Shown in pieces: positions 24,658 to 31,428 of a stretch of 37,169 nucleotides of DNA. The number at the start of each line of letters is the position of its first letter. The first letter of the stretch is position 1. Origin of the DNA: Candidatus Kuenenia stuttgartensis (lineage in GTDB: Bacteria > Planctomycetota > Planctomycetia > Planctomycetales > Planctomycetaceae). The position numbers and the translations under genes are program-made. The stretch is taken from the NCBI GenBank assembly GCA_945904015.1, contig CAMDPK010000067.1, forward strand, positions 1-37,169, read 5' to 3'. The notes beneath the pieces were generated by a model, which saw only the letters and a list, made by a program, of their open reading frames with translations, had not been told where the DNA came from and did no database searches.

Positions 24658-25998
24658 ATGCGTTGGGAGCAGAAAGTCCAATGTGCGTCGCTCAGCGATG
24701 TGGGCTTTCGGCGGCGCAACAATCAAGACTCCCACACAACGATGCTCAGCCCCGACGCCGAGACGTTTCAGGCGCGCGGGCATCTTTTCATCGTGGCGGA
24801 TGGCATGGGCGGCCATGCGGTTGGTGAGCTGGCCAGCCAGATCGCCGTCGAGACAATTCCGCATGTGTATTTCAAGAATCGCACGGACGACATCCCCGCT
24901 GCGCTCAACGCCGCGATTCTGGCCGCCAACACCGCAGTCAATGAGAAAGGTTCGCAGAACCTCGACTTCAATCGCATGGGGACAACCGCCGTGGTCCTCG
25001 CGCTGGGACCGAAGGGAGCTGTTGCCGGGCACGTCGGCGACAGCCGGCTGTATCGCATTCGCCGCGAGCAAATCGATCAACTGACCTTCGACCACAGTCT
25101 CGAATGGGAACTGATCCGGCACGGCCGCATGAAACCGAACGACCAATTGCTGCCGGAGATCAAGCACGTCATCACACGCTCGATTGGTCCGGAACCGGAA
25201 GTCGAACCGGAAGTCGAAGGCCCGTTCCCGGTCTGGGCGGGTGATACATTTTTGCTGTGCTCGGACGGTTTGTCGGGTCTGGTCAAAGACGCCGAGATTG
25301 GCGCGATCGCCAAACATCTGCCACCCTCCGACGCCTGTCGGCTGCTCGTGAACCTTTCGAATCAACGCGGCGGTCCCGACAACATCACAGTCATCATCGC
25401 TCAAGTCGGCCCGCTCCCCGAAGGAGTCGCACCACAACCCGATGAAATTCCGGTGCAAGCCTCCGAATCCGATCCGCTCGGCTGGCTCTGGCTGGGAGGA
25501 CTTTTGGCATCGGCGCTGACGTTTGCTCTCGGAGTCGTGTACGCGATGCAGCCAGAGGCGGAACTCGGACGCGGAATTGTTCTGTCCGCACTCTCGCTGA
25601 TCGCGTTCACGCTCATCGTGGTATTCTGGAGACGGCACGCCCGATCGCGAACCGCCGACACGCCGACTCCTTCGGTCTCGACCGTGCTGTCGAAAGCCTA
25701 TCGCACCGCATCTGCCAAGCTGACCGCAGACTTCATGGCCGCGCTGGCCAAGAGCGAATCCGACATGAAACAGACAGCTGCTTCCGACCAGTGGCCGCTG
25801 GACACGTCCGCTCAAGAAACCGCCAATGCCGCAGCCAAAGAAGCCCTCGACAAGAAACAGTGGCCAACCGCTCTGAAGGAATTCGCCAAGTCGATCGACC
25901 TGCTGATGACCGCCTGGCAACAACACCGCAAACTCGTGGCCGCTCGCGATGCAGAGGCCAAGGAAAAAGCGGCGAAAGAGAAAGAAGCGAAATCGTAG
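24658..25998 (+). CDS. PP2C-family Ser/Thr phosphatase with two membrane helices
   Basis: A 446-residue PP2C (PPM) phosphatase. Metal-binding aspartates are in place: Asp24 (NNQDS), Asp48 (VADGMGGH), Asp128 (GHVGDSR), Asp203 (CSDGLSG) and Asp241 (GGPDNITV). The catalytic domain (about 1-250) is followed by two membrane helices (about 275-297 and 305-324) and a C-terminal helical Ala/Lys-rich tail (AKEKAAKEKEAKS). It probably reverses Ser/Thr kinase signalling at the membrane, as in planctomycetes rich in Hanks-type kinases; no kinase is adjacent. The ATG at 24658 has AGAGGA seven bases upstream. The stop TAG (25996-25998) is the first part of a REP-like element, which suggests the C-terminus was set by the element. 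Confidence 0.92.
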   Translation: MRWEQKVQCASLSDVGFRRRNNQDSHTTMLSPDAETFQARGHLFIVADGMGGHAVGELASQIAVETIPHVYFKNRTDDIPAALNAAILAANTAVNEKGSQNLDFNRMGTTAVVLALGPKGAVAGHVGDSRLYRIRREQIDQLTFDHSLEWELIRHGRMKPNDQLLPEIKHVITRSIGPEPEVEPEVEGPFPVWAGDTFLLCSDGLSGLVKDAEIGAIAKHLPPSDACRLLVNLSNQRGGPDNITVIIAQVGPLPEGVAPQPDEIPVQASESDPLGWLWLGGLLASALTFALGVVYAMQPEAELGRGIVLSALSLIAFTLIVVFWRRHARSRTADTPTPSVSTVLSKAYRTASAKLTADFMAALAKSESDMKQTAASDQWPLDTSAQETANAAAKEALDKKQWPTALKEFAKSIDLLMTAWQQHRKLVAARDAEAKEKAAKEKEAKS

Positions 25999-26052
25999 TT
26001 CGGACGCCTACGTCCGAACAAAAAGCAGACCGGACGTAGGCGTCCGGTCTAC
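25995..26052. repeat. Inverted pair of GTAG-type REP-like palindromes
   Basis: Left copy 25995-26016 and right copy 26031-26052 match the pair at 22763-22820 in their 22-bp arms, apart from the central spacer. The leading GTAG supplies the TAG stop of the PP2C gene. The pair ends GTCTAC. It lies between the end of the PP2C gene and the convergent DUF1559 remnant. Confidence 0.88.
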
Positions 26053-26124
26053 TCCCGCTCGGATCGTCGCGAGAGAAGTGGGCATGCCACACGAGCGATG
26101 CACCAACGCAAAGCATCGTCAAAG

Positions 26125-26289
26125 TCAGTAGGCGAGTGCGTGCTCGAAGCCTTGGAAGTTGTGCGGCGCCAAGCCCCACTGCTTGAGATTGCTCCGACAC
26201 TGCGAGCGTCTCGCCTCTTCATGAGCCAACATCATCGCTGGCAGCAACAGCGAGAGCAGCAGGCCGACGCAGCCGACTCCCACACCCAC
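26125..26289 (-). pseudogene. Remnant of a DUF1559 pilin-like gene (N-terminal helix and start of head)
   Basis: A 54-codon frame on the minus strand, possible GTG start at 26289 and TGA at 26125-26127. It reads GCVGLLLSLLLPAMMLAHEE, then ARRSQCRSNLKQWGLAPHNF. This is the DUF1559 signature (LLLPAVQ.AREAARR.QC.NNLKQ.GLALHNY), but the prepilin peptidase motif (RRGFTLIELLVVIAII) is missing and the remaining roughly 250 residues of the head are absent. It lies 17 bp after the stop of the large exported protein gene on the same strand. It could be a translated short membrane peptide, but decay is more likely. Confidence 0.65.
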
Positions 26290-26306
26290 GTTGATCCAGG
26301 CTCGTT

Positions 26307-27929
26307 TTATTTCGTGACCTCAAACACCGGTTGGCCGTCGAGCGAATAAACGATGTCGTTTCCCGACCGGATCGGCTTAGCGGTCGCTTCCGGCGGGGGC
26401 GGAAGTTTCTTGGCGTCGTCTTTCGGAAGCAGCTTGCGCAGCATCGAGAACAGTTGGCCGCCCGATCCGAAGCGTTGCACGCCGCCGTTGTCCTGGCCGT
26501 CGAGGCCGATGCTCCACAGCACGCGGCGCGACGAATCGTAACGCAGCGGCTGATCGTCGATCGGGTCGCGCGGCAGTTCCGTCAGCAGCTTCGCATCCAC
26601 GAGTTCTTGCAACGATTTCGGCAATTTCTGATGCAGACGCTCGAATCGCCGAATCGCCAGCGTGGCCAGCGTCGCCTCGACGCGAACTCGTCGCCGCACC
26701 ACCGCGCCGGCCAAGGTGTCCGCGTTGGCCAAGTCGCTGTGAATCGCGATGAAGTATTTGCCGAAGACGTTCGGGATTTCCGCCAACTGCTCGCTGGCTT
26801 CCGCGGCGGTGACGATCTCGTTCCAAAATTCTTCCCACGAGTCCCACGATGGCCCGCCAAGATGCAGCGTCAACACGCTGAACGCATCCAGCCCCATCGA
26901 CTCCGGCCAGAGCTTCGCGACAAGTTCCAGTTCTTCGTCGTCCAACTCACTTGGCCGTGAGCGGTCAAACTCGAGCACTCCAATGACTTCGGCCAACCGC
27001 TGGCTCGACAACCGAATGGTCTCGTCGCGATCGAACGGAGCCGGGTGCTCCGTCAACAATGCCAAGACTTGCCATTCGCGGAGCGTGAAGCGCAAGTCGA
27101 GCAAGAATTTTCGCTCCTTCGGGCGATGCTGGCCGACCACCGCCGCGACCGCTTGATCGAGCGTCGCGTCAGCGGACAACTTGGCCAGCGGCGGCAACTG
27201 TACCTCGAAGTAGTCTCGCCGCAGGCACTGAGCCAACGACTGCGACGACCGTTTCCTCAAGTCGAGGACTCGCCGCTGCCAGGACTCCAGTTGCTCGGCC
27301 GGACAAGTGGGATCGGCGGCTAGTCGAGCCATCAGTTCCAAGGCGGTCATTTGTTGGCTGTATCCGGCTAGCCAAGCGACAAGTCCACTCTCGCTCTCCT
27401 GCAACATCTCGGCCATGTGCAAATAATCAACAAGCCATCGGGATGTCGTCTCAAAACTCCGTTGACCCTGACGGTGGATGATTTGCAACTGCCTGATCCG
27501 CGAGAATTGTCGAAGTTCCGTCACCGGGGCTGTGAAGATGTCAGGAAAACGCACTCCACGAAACCGAGCGAACTGGTCGATGAGCTTCAAACCGTCCGCA
27601 TTGTCGTCGATCAACTTCTGTAATCGTTCGCCCAAATCGCCGTCAGGAAACCGCTGCTCTCCGCCGATGACAGCTAAGTAAGCGTCGTAGAGTTCGCGAT
27701 CGTTGACGACCGACGGCTCGATCACTTTCAGCCTCTGAAGCTCGACCAGCACGCCGTACCCGTCGTCCGCAGCGGCGAGTGCAGTCGCTCGATAGCGTGC
27801 GCGAGGCTCGACCAATTCCAGCACGTCTGCTGGCACGGCTTCTTGATCCTCCGCAGCCGCGACCTTGTGCGAGCCGCTCAACAGCAAGAGTCCCGCAATA
27901 ACGAATGCGCGTCCGAGTGAGATCACCAT
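26307..27929 (-). CDS. Large exported protein of unknown function
   Basis: A 540-residue protein with a signal peptide (residues 1-25, GSHKVAAA). The body is mostly helical (LVEPRARYRATALAAADDGYGVLVELQRL, and later RRRVRVEATLATLAIRRFERLHQKLPKSLQEL). The C-terminal part DPIDDQPLRYDSSRRVLWSIGLDGQDNGG is a pattern common to planctomycete exported proteins, where a pilin-like minor domain ends in LRY...G.DG.D.GG. There is no enzymatic motif. It stands between a DUF1501 gene upstream (stop 47 bp away) and a DUF1559 remnant downstream. I do not recognise a named family. Confidence 0.75.
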   Translation of the reverse strand: MVISLGRAFVIAGLLLLSGSHKVAAAEDQEAVPADVLELVEPRARYRATALAAADDGYGVLVELQRLKVIEPSVVNDRELYDAYLAVIGGEQRFPDGDLGERLQKLIDDNADGLKLIDQFARFRGVRFPDIFTAPVTELRQFSRIRQLQIIHRQGQRSFETTSRWLVDYLHMAEMLQESESGLVAWLAGYSQQMTALELMARLAADPTCPAEQLESWQRRVLDLRKRSSQSLAQCLRRDYFEVQLPPLAKLSADATLDQAVAAVVGQHRPKERKFLLDLRFTLREWQVLALLTEHPAPFDRDETIRLSSQRLAEVIGVLEFDRSRPSELDDEELELVAKLWPESMGLDAFSVLTLHLGGPSWDSWEEFWNEIVTAAEASEQLAEIPNVFGKYFIAIHSDLANADTLAGAVVRRRVRVEATLATLAIRRFERLHQKLPKSLQELVDAKLLTELPRDPIDDQPLRYDSSRRVLWSIGLDGQDNGGVQRFGSGGQLFSMLRKLLPKDDAKKLPPPPEATAKPIRSGNDIVYSLDGQPVFEVTK

Positions 27930-27976
27930 GCGTCTGCCAATCTCAAATCTGAATCGTTGATCTCAACCACGATTTC

Positions 27977-29524
27977 TCACGCAATCGCCTTCGTCACGAC
28001 GTTCCCGCGCGTGCCGGTGATGCGCTCCTCAAGCCCCTTGTAGAAGAACGTCAGGCGTTCGTGGTCGAGACCCATGAGGTGCAGGATCGTGGCGTGCAAG
28101 TCGGAGACGTGGCACGGTTCGTCCACGGCGGCGAAGCCTAACTCGTCCGTCGCGCCGATGGCTTGGCCGCCGCGAGTGCCGGCTCCGGCAAGCCACATCG
28201 AGAAGCCGTGCCAGTCGTGGTCGCGGCCGGGTTTGTTGACTCCCTCACTGGTCGGAGTGCGGCCGAACTCGCCGCCCCAGACCAGCAGCGTTTCGTCCCA
28301 CAGGCCGCGTTGCTTGAGGTCGGTCATTAAGGCTCCGATCGCTTGATCGGTCTCGCCCGCATGCTGAATGTGATTGCTGATGCAGTTGGTGTGGCCGTCC
28401 CAAGTGTCCTCGATGTGCCCGCCGCCGGAGTACAACTGGATGAACCGCACGCCCCGCTCGATCAGCCGCCGAGCGATCAGGCACTTGCGTCCGAAGTCCG
28501 CTGTGCGAGCGTCGTCTAGCCCGTACATCTCCTGCGTCTGCCGCGTCTCTTGCGAGAGATCGACGACGTCTGCCGCCGTCGTTTGCATCTGATACGCCAG
28601 CTCGTAGGAGAGGATGCGTGCGACGAGTTCGGAGTCGTTCCCGTAGGTTGGGTTTCCAACCCGACCGTCTTTGAGCGATGAAGAAGGCAGGTCGGGTCGG
28701 AGACCCAACCTACGGCGGGCGAGATGCTCCCGATTCAATTCACCGAGTAAATCCAGCGATCGCCGTTGCGTCCGATCGGAAACTCCCGCCGGGGTCGCGA
28801 GGTCCAACAGTGGCGACCCCTGACTGCGAAACAGCGTCCCCTGATACGCCGCCGGCATGAACCCGCCCGTCCAATTCGACGCACTGCCGATCGGCCCGCC
28901 GCGCGGATCGGTCATCACCACGAAGCTCGGCAGGTTCGCGTTCTCGGTCCCCAGGCCGTAGCTCAGCCACGCTCCCAAGCTGGGCTTGCCGATCAACACG
29001 CTGCCGGTATTCATCTGCAAGCACCCCGACGCATGCGCCGCCGTGTCCGCGTGCATCGACCGAATCACGCAAATGTCATCCGCATGTTTCGCCGTGTGAG
29101 GAAACAAACTGCTGATCGGCAATCCGCTCTCGCCATGCGGCCGAAACGGAAACGGCGACTTCATCAAATACCCAATCGGCCGCCCGTTCGACCCGACCTT
29201 CGCCTTCCCGGAGTACGCCGTCCCATGAAACTTGTCGAGCATCGGCTTCGGATCGAACGTGTCGACTTGCGAAGGCGCTCCATTCATAAACAGAGAGATG
29301 CAATGCTTCGCCCCACCAAAATGCGGAGCCTTCGGAGCCAGCGGATGCATTCCCGCCTCGCCGCTGGCCGCCACATCATTCGCGCGAGCGTCCTTCGCAA
29401 AGAACTCATCCCGCGACAAGAGATCAATCAATCCGAGACCAGCAAAGCCTCCACCGACTTCCCACAAAAACTCCCGCCGAGTCTTGCCGCAAGGAGTCAC
29501 GTTTGGAATGAAGCGCGACGACAT
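27977..29524 (-). CDS. DUF1501 family exported protein with a REP-derived internal insert
   Basis: A 515-residue DUF1501 protein. The ATG at 29524 has GAGG five bases upstream. The Tat motif TRREFL (15-20) precedes GGGFAGLGLIDLL. Landmarks are FMNGAPSQVDTFDPKP, ICVIRSMHADTAAHASGC, RLIERGVRFIQLYSGGGH, VWGGEFGRTPTSEG and LHATILHLMGLDHERLTF. Between LNREHLAR and NDSELVARILSYELA about 25 residues (LGLRPDLPSSSLKDGRVGNP and flanks) have no counterpart in the family as I know it; they are encoded by an inverted REP pair at 28641-28715 and the frame stays open. A truncated second copy of this gene's 5' end lies at 30276-30428. No PSD1 partner gene is adjacent. Confidence 0.9.
   Translation of the reverse strand: MSSRFIPNVTPCGKTRREFLWEVGGGFAGLGLIDLLSRDEFFAKDARANDVAASGEAGMHPLAPKAPHFGGAKHCISLFMNGAPSQVDTFDPKPMLDKFHGTAYSGKAKVGSNGRPIGYLMKSPFPFRPHGESGLPISSLFPHTAKHADDICVIRSMHADTAAHASGCLQMNTGSVLIGKPSLGAWLSYGLGTENANLPSFVVMTDPRGGPIGSASNWTGGFMPAAYQGTLFRSQGSPLLDLATPAGVSDRTQRRSLDLLGELNREHLARRRLGLRPDLPSSSLKDGRVGNPTYGNDSELVARILSYELAYQMQTTAADVVDLSQETRQTQEMYGLDDARTADFGRKCLIARRLIERGVRFIQLYSGGGHIEDTWDGHTNCISNHIQHAGETDQAIGALMTDLKQRGLWDETLLVWGGEFGRTPTSEGVNKPGRDHDWHGFSMWLAGAGTRGGQAIGATDELGFAAVDEPCHVSDLHATILHLMGLDHERLTFFYKGLEERITGTRGNVVTKAIA
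28641..28715. repeat. REP-like inverted pair inserted in a coding sequence
   Basis: Arms 28641-28666 and 28690-28715 (26 bp) are inverted copies with two mismatches, around a 23-bp spacer. The GTAG/CTAC ends lie at 28643 and 28713. The total of 75 bp equals 25 codons and leaves the DUF1501 frame open on the minus strand. The element begins GTAGGTTGGG, related in layout to the GTAGGATGGG pair at 32564. Confidence 0.9.
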
Positions 29525-29581
29525 AGAAACCTCGCCATTCGTTGTTTGCCGACCGACTCGCGAGTGCGAGAACTCGTTCGG

Positions 29582-29944
29582 TCATTCCAAAGTTAGTGTC
29601 AGCGTCCGATAGTCCACTTCCAGTCGATGGTCGAGCATCAGCATGACACCCAGCAGCGCGGTTTGATTCTCACTCGCCACGACCTCAATTTCTTTGACCT
29701 CACCAAACCAGTCGATCCAGCCGACGAACGTGTCCATCTCGGCTTGCAGGCCATCACCCAAGACGGCGTCGATGACCAGCGACGGTTCCATTCCGAGGGA
29801 TTGGATCGTCGCGAGCGGCAAGACCAACTCGCCGGTGAACGCGGTATCGACCCAAACTTCAACCGGCGTCTCTGCCTGATCCGCTGAGGCTCCGACCAAG
29901 ACCGTCAGCAACGCCCGTCCCTTCAAATCGACAAGTCCGTTCAT
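29582..29944 (-). CDS. Retropepsin-like clan AA aspartic protease (AF_0612-like)
   Basis: A 120-residue protein with the aspartic-protease motif DTAFTG (Asp33-Gly38) followed by ELVLP, as in the small single-domain clan AA proteases of the AF_0612 type, which act as homodimers supplying one aspartate each. The rest (FVGWIDWFGEVKEIEVVASE and LLGVMLMLDHRLEVDY) fits the retropepsin-like fold, including the LLG-x-x-L segment near the C-terminus. There is no signal peptide, so it is cytoplasmic. Its start overlaps the stop of the upstream small gene by four bases (29941-29944), so the two are coupled. The substrate is unknown. Confidence 0.78.
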   Translation of the reverse strand: MNGLVDLKGRALLTVLVGASADQAETPVEVWVDTAFTGELVLPLATIQSLGMEPSLVIDAVLGDGLQAEMDTFVGWIDWFGEVKEIEVVASENQTALLGVMLMLDHRLEVDYRTLTLTLE

Positions 29945-30195
29945 GCCTCGAACCCACCAATCTGAACCGCCGCCGGATGGCCAATTCGCAGGGCATAGGC
30001 AATTCTTCCCGGACAGGCCCGTCGCGCCAGCTTGCCCACTTCGCTGAGCGTCTTGCCGAGGAAATACGTTTGCGAAATCGGTTCGATCGCGACGAACTCG
30101 TCTTGATGCTCGGCTTCTAGCTTTGTGCGCAGGCCACGCTCATACCACTCTTTTGCCAAGCGAACGATCTCATGCTTTTCGAGCGGTGCTACCAT
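29941..30195 (-). CDS. Small protein coupled to the retropepsin-like protease
   Basis: An 84-residue protein of unknown function. The ATG at 30195 has GGAG seven bases upstream; a 13-codon extension to 30234 is less likely. It begins with a helix (KHEIVRLAKEWYERGLRTKLEAEHQDEFVAIEP), then SQTYFLGKTLSEVGKLARRACPGRIAYALRIGHPAAVQIGG, a compact alpha/beta pattern. Four-base overlap with the protease gene suggests the two products work together, perhaps as a toxin-antitoxin-like or regulator-protease pair; this is inference from coupling only. Confidence 0.7.
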   Translation of the reverse strand: MVAPLEKHEIVRLAKEWYERGLRTKLEAEHQDEFVAIEPISQTYFLGKTLSEVGKLARRACPGRIAYALRIGHPAAVQIGGFEA

Positions 30196-30275
30196 GTCTG
30201 ATCTCCGATTGCTTGGCTGGCTTCCGACTGTCACCCGTCACGGAATGCGACATCAGTCTCACCGCCAATCGTCTT

Positions 30276-30428
30276 TCAGACAAGGCGGAAAGCCTCAGCC
30301 GCAAAGAACCCATCCCGCGACAAGAGGTCAATCAATCCGAGTCCAGCAAACCCACCTCCAACCTCCCACATAAACTCCCGCCGTGTCTTGCCGCACGGTG
30401 CCACGTTGGGAATGAAGCGATCAAGCAT
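30276..30428 (-). pseudogene. Truncated 5' fragment of a DUF1501 gene
   Basis: A 50-codon frame from ATG 30428 to TGA 30276-30278. It reads RFIPNVAPCGKTRREFMWEV, then GGGFAGLGLIDLLSRDGFF, clearly homologous to the start of the DUF1501 protein at 27977-29524 (RFIPNVTPCGKTRREFLWEV...). By eye the two DNA copies differ at about 14 of 117 positions. After FFAAEA homology stops and a stop codon follows. The two copies are in the same orientation and flank the retropepsin-like module, so this looks like the scar of a DUF1501 gene. Confidence 0.85.
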
Positions 30429-30531
30429 TGGACGACTCCAATCACGTTTTCACTTTGGTCCGCAGTTTCTGACGTTGTGTTTAGCCCCACCACCACACAC
30501 GACTGGCACTGGCCTATTTCGGCGCGCGAGT

Positions 30532-30696
30532 TTACTTGTCGAAATCATCAGGCGGAAAGAGGTCGAATATTCGCTCGGCCTGTCGGATTTTCGCTCGGCG
30601 AGGATCGTTCAGCCTCAAAGCGGAGATTGTCGCTCGGCCGATGGCGGTTCGACCGACGAGTTGGAATTCGTCCCACTCGAAATGCTCGGTCCACCG
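30532..30696 (-). pseudogene. C-terminal remnant of an HNH endonuclease gene
   Basis: Directly after the hicB stop codon and in the same frame, the minus strand reads RWTEHFEWDEFQLVGRTAIG, then RATISALRLNDPRRAKIRQA and ERIFDLFPP, ending at TAA (30532-30534). This is the C-terminal pattern of HNH endonucleases of the kind with DHF.W....LVG.T.IGRATI..L.LN. The catalytic HNH part is absent and there is no start codon. It is a scar 103 bp upstream (on this strand, downstream) of the DUF1501 fragment, in an area of repeated insertion. Confidence 0.7.
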
Positions 30697-31131
30697 TTAC
30701 GCCGGCTGCGGTTTTCGGGAGGCTTTGGGTTTGCCGGTTCGTTTGGAAGTGGACTGGCGACTTCGGCTGTTCTTTCGCACGCTCAAAGCGGCTTTCGTTG
30801 GCTCCATTCGAGCCACGGCCTTTTGGAGTTGCTCGGAAACCCAGGCATTCAGGCTCTTTCCCGACAAACTGGCGGCGAGATTGACTTGGCGATGCAAGTC
30901 CGGGGGGATGCGGGTCATGAACTGACCGGAAAACGGTTTGTCTGGCTCTTCGCCACGTTCCTGGCAGAACGCCAGATAGTCATCCACTGAAGCGTGGAAG
31001 GCTTGCTTCAATTCGCGAACGCTCTGGCCTTGGAAGGTGATGACGTCTCGCGTGTTGATGACCTCGCCGTGAAACAGTCCAGCCTCACCGTCGAACTCAA
31101 CAATCCCGATGTATCCCTGGTACTCCATCAT
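30697..31131 (-). CDS. hicB: HicB family antitoxin with ribbon-helix-helix domain
   Basis: A 144-residue HicB antitoxin. The N-terminal HicB fold (YQGYIGIVEFDGEAGLFHGE, then TFQGQSVRELKQAFHASVDDYLAFC) is followed by a ribbon-helix-helix DNA-binding segment (MTRIPPDLHRQVNLAASLSGKSLNAWVSEQL) and a basic tail (RKNSRSRQSTSKRTGKPKAS). It should neutralise HicA and repress its own promoter. The ATG at 31131 overlaps the hicA stop by four bases. A palindromic operator candidate lies upstream of hicA. The stop is followed at once, in frame, by an HNH nuclease remnant. Confidence 0.88.
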   Translation of the reverse strand: MMEYQGYIGIVEFDGEAGLFHGEVINTRDVITFQGQSVRELKQAFHASVDDYLAFCQERGEEPDKPFSGQFMTRIPPDLHRQVNLAASLSGKSLNAWVSEQLQKAVARMEPTKAALSVRKNSRSRQSTSKRTGKPKASRKPQPA

Positions 31132-31382
31132 GGCATCACCCCTGCTTCCCACAGGAACCGACGCATCGAACGCACGGCCCCTTTGTCAGTTTCTTTGTGT
31201 GGATGCGGTCGATGAAAGACCGCTCGGACGCCGTTCAAAGCGATTCGCACTCTCGAACCCGCTCCTTCGCCGATCTCGGCTCCCGCCGCCGCCAACATCA
31301 CTTCGATGTCTCGCCACGGCAGATTCGATTTGACCGGCTCGTCGAAAATCGCTTGGAGCGTGCGTTGGTGCTTCTGATTCAT
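31128..31382 (-). CDS. hicA: HicA family toxin
   Basis: An 84-residue HicA-like toxin of the longer type: N-terminal HQRTLQAIFDEPVKSNLPWRDIEVMLAAAGAEI, central GSRVRIALNGVRAVFHRPHPHKETDKGAVRSMRRFL, C-terminal EAGVMP. The HRPHP segment is typical of this HicA subgroup, and a histidine there is the likely catalytic or RNA-binding residue. The gene order is toxin then antitoxin, the classic order and the reverse of the locus at 3035-3480. It is coupled to hicB by ATGA overlap. The start at 31382 lacks a strong Shine-Dalgarno sequence. Confidence 0.85.
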   Translation of the reverse strand: MNQKHQRTLQAIFDEPVKSNLPWRDIEVMLAAAGAEIGEGAGSRVRIALNGVRAVFHRPHPHKETDKGAVRSMRRFLWEAGVMP

Positions 31383-31394
31383 CTCGGCACCGAC

Positions 31395-31413
31395 GGTATC
31401 ACTGGATGATACC
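31395..31413 (-). promoter_or_regulatory. Palindromic operator candidate for hicAB
   Basis: GGTATCA-CTGGA-TGATACC is a perfect 7-bp inverted repeat 13-31 bp upstream of the hicA start. The position and symmetry fit a dimeric ribbon-helix-helix binding site for the HicB encoded by this operon. Confidence 0.65.
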
Positions 31414-31428
31414 AGTCGTCAAGCCACG

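Noticed and set aside
29232..29612. Plus-strand frames over the DUF1501 5' region (also 28766-29596)
   Set aside because: Shadows of the DUF1501 coding strand; they include the antisense of the Tat leader.
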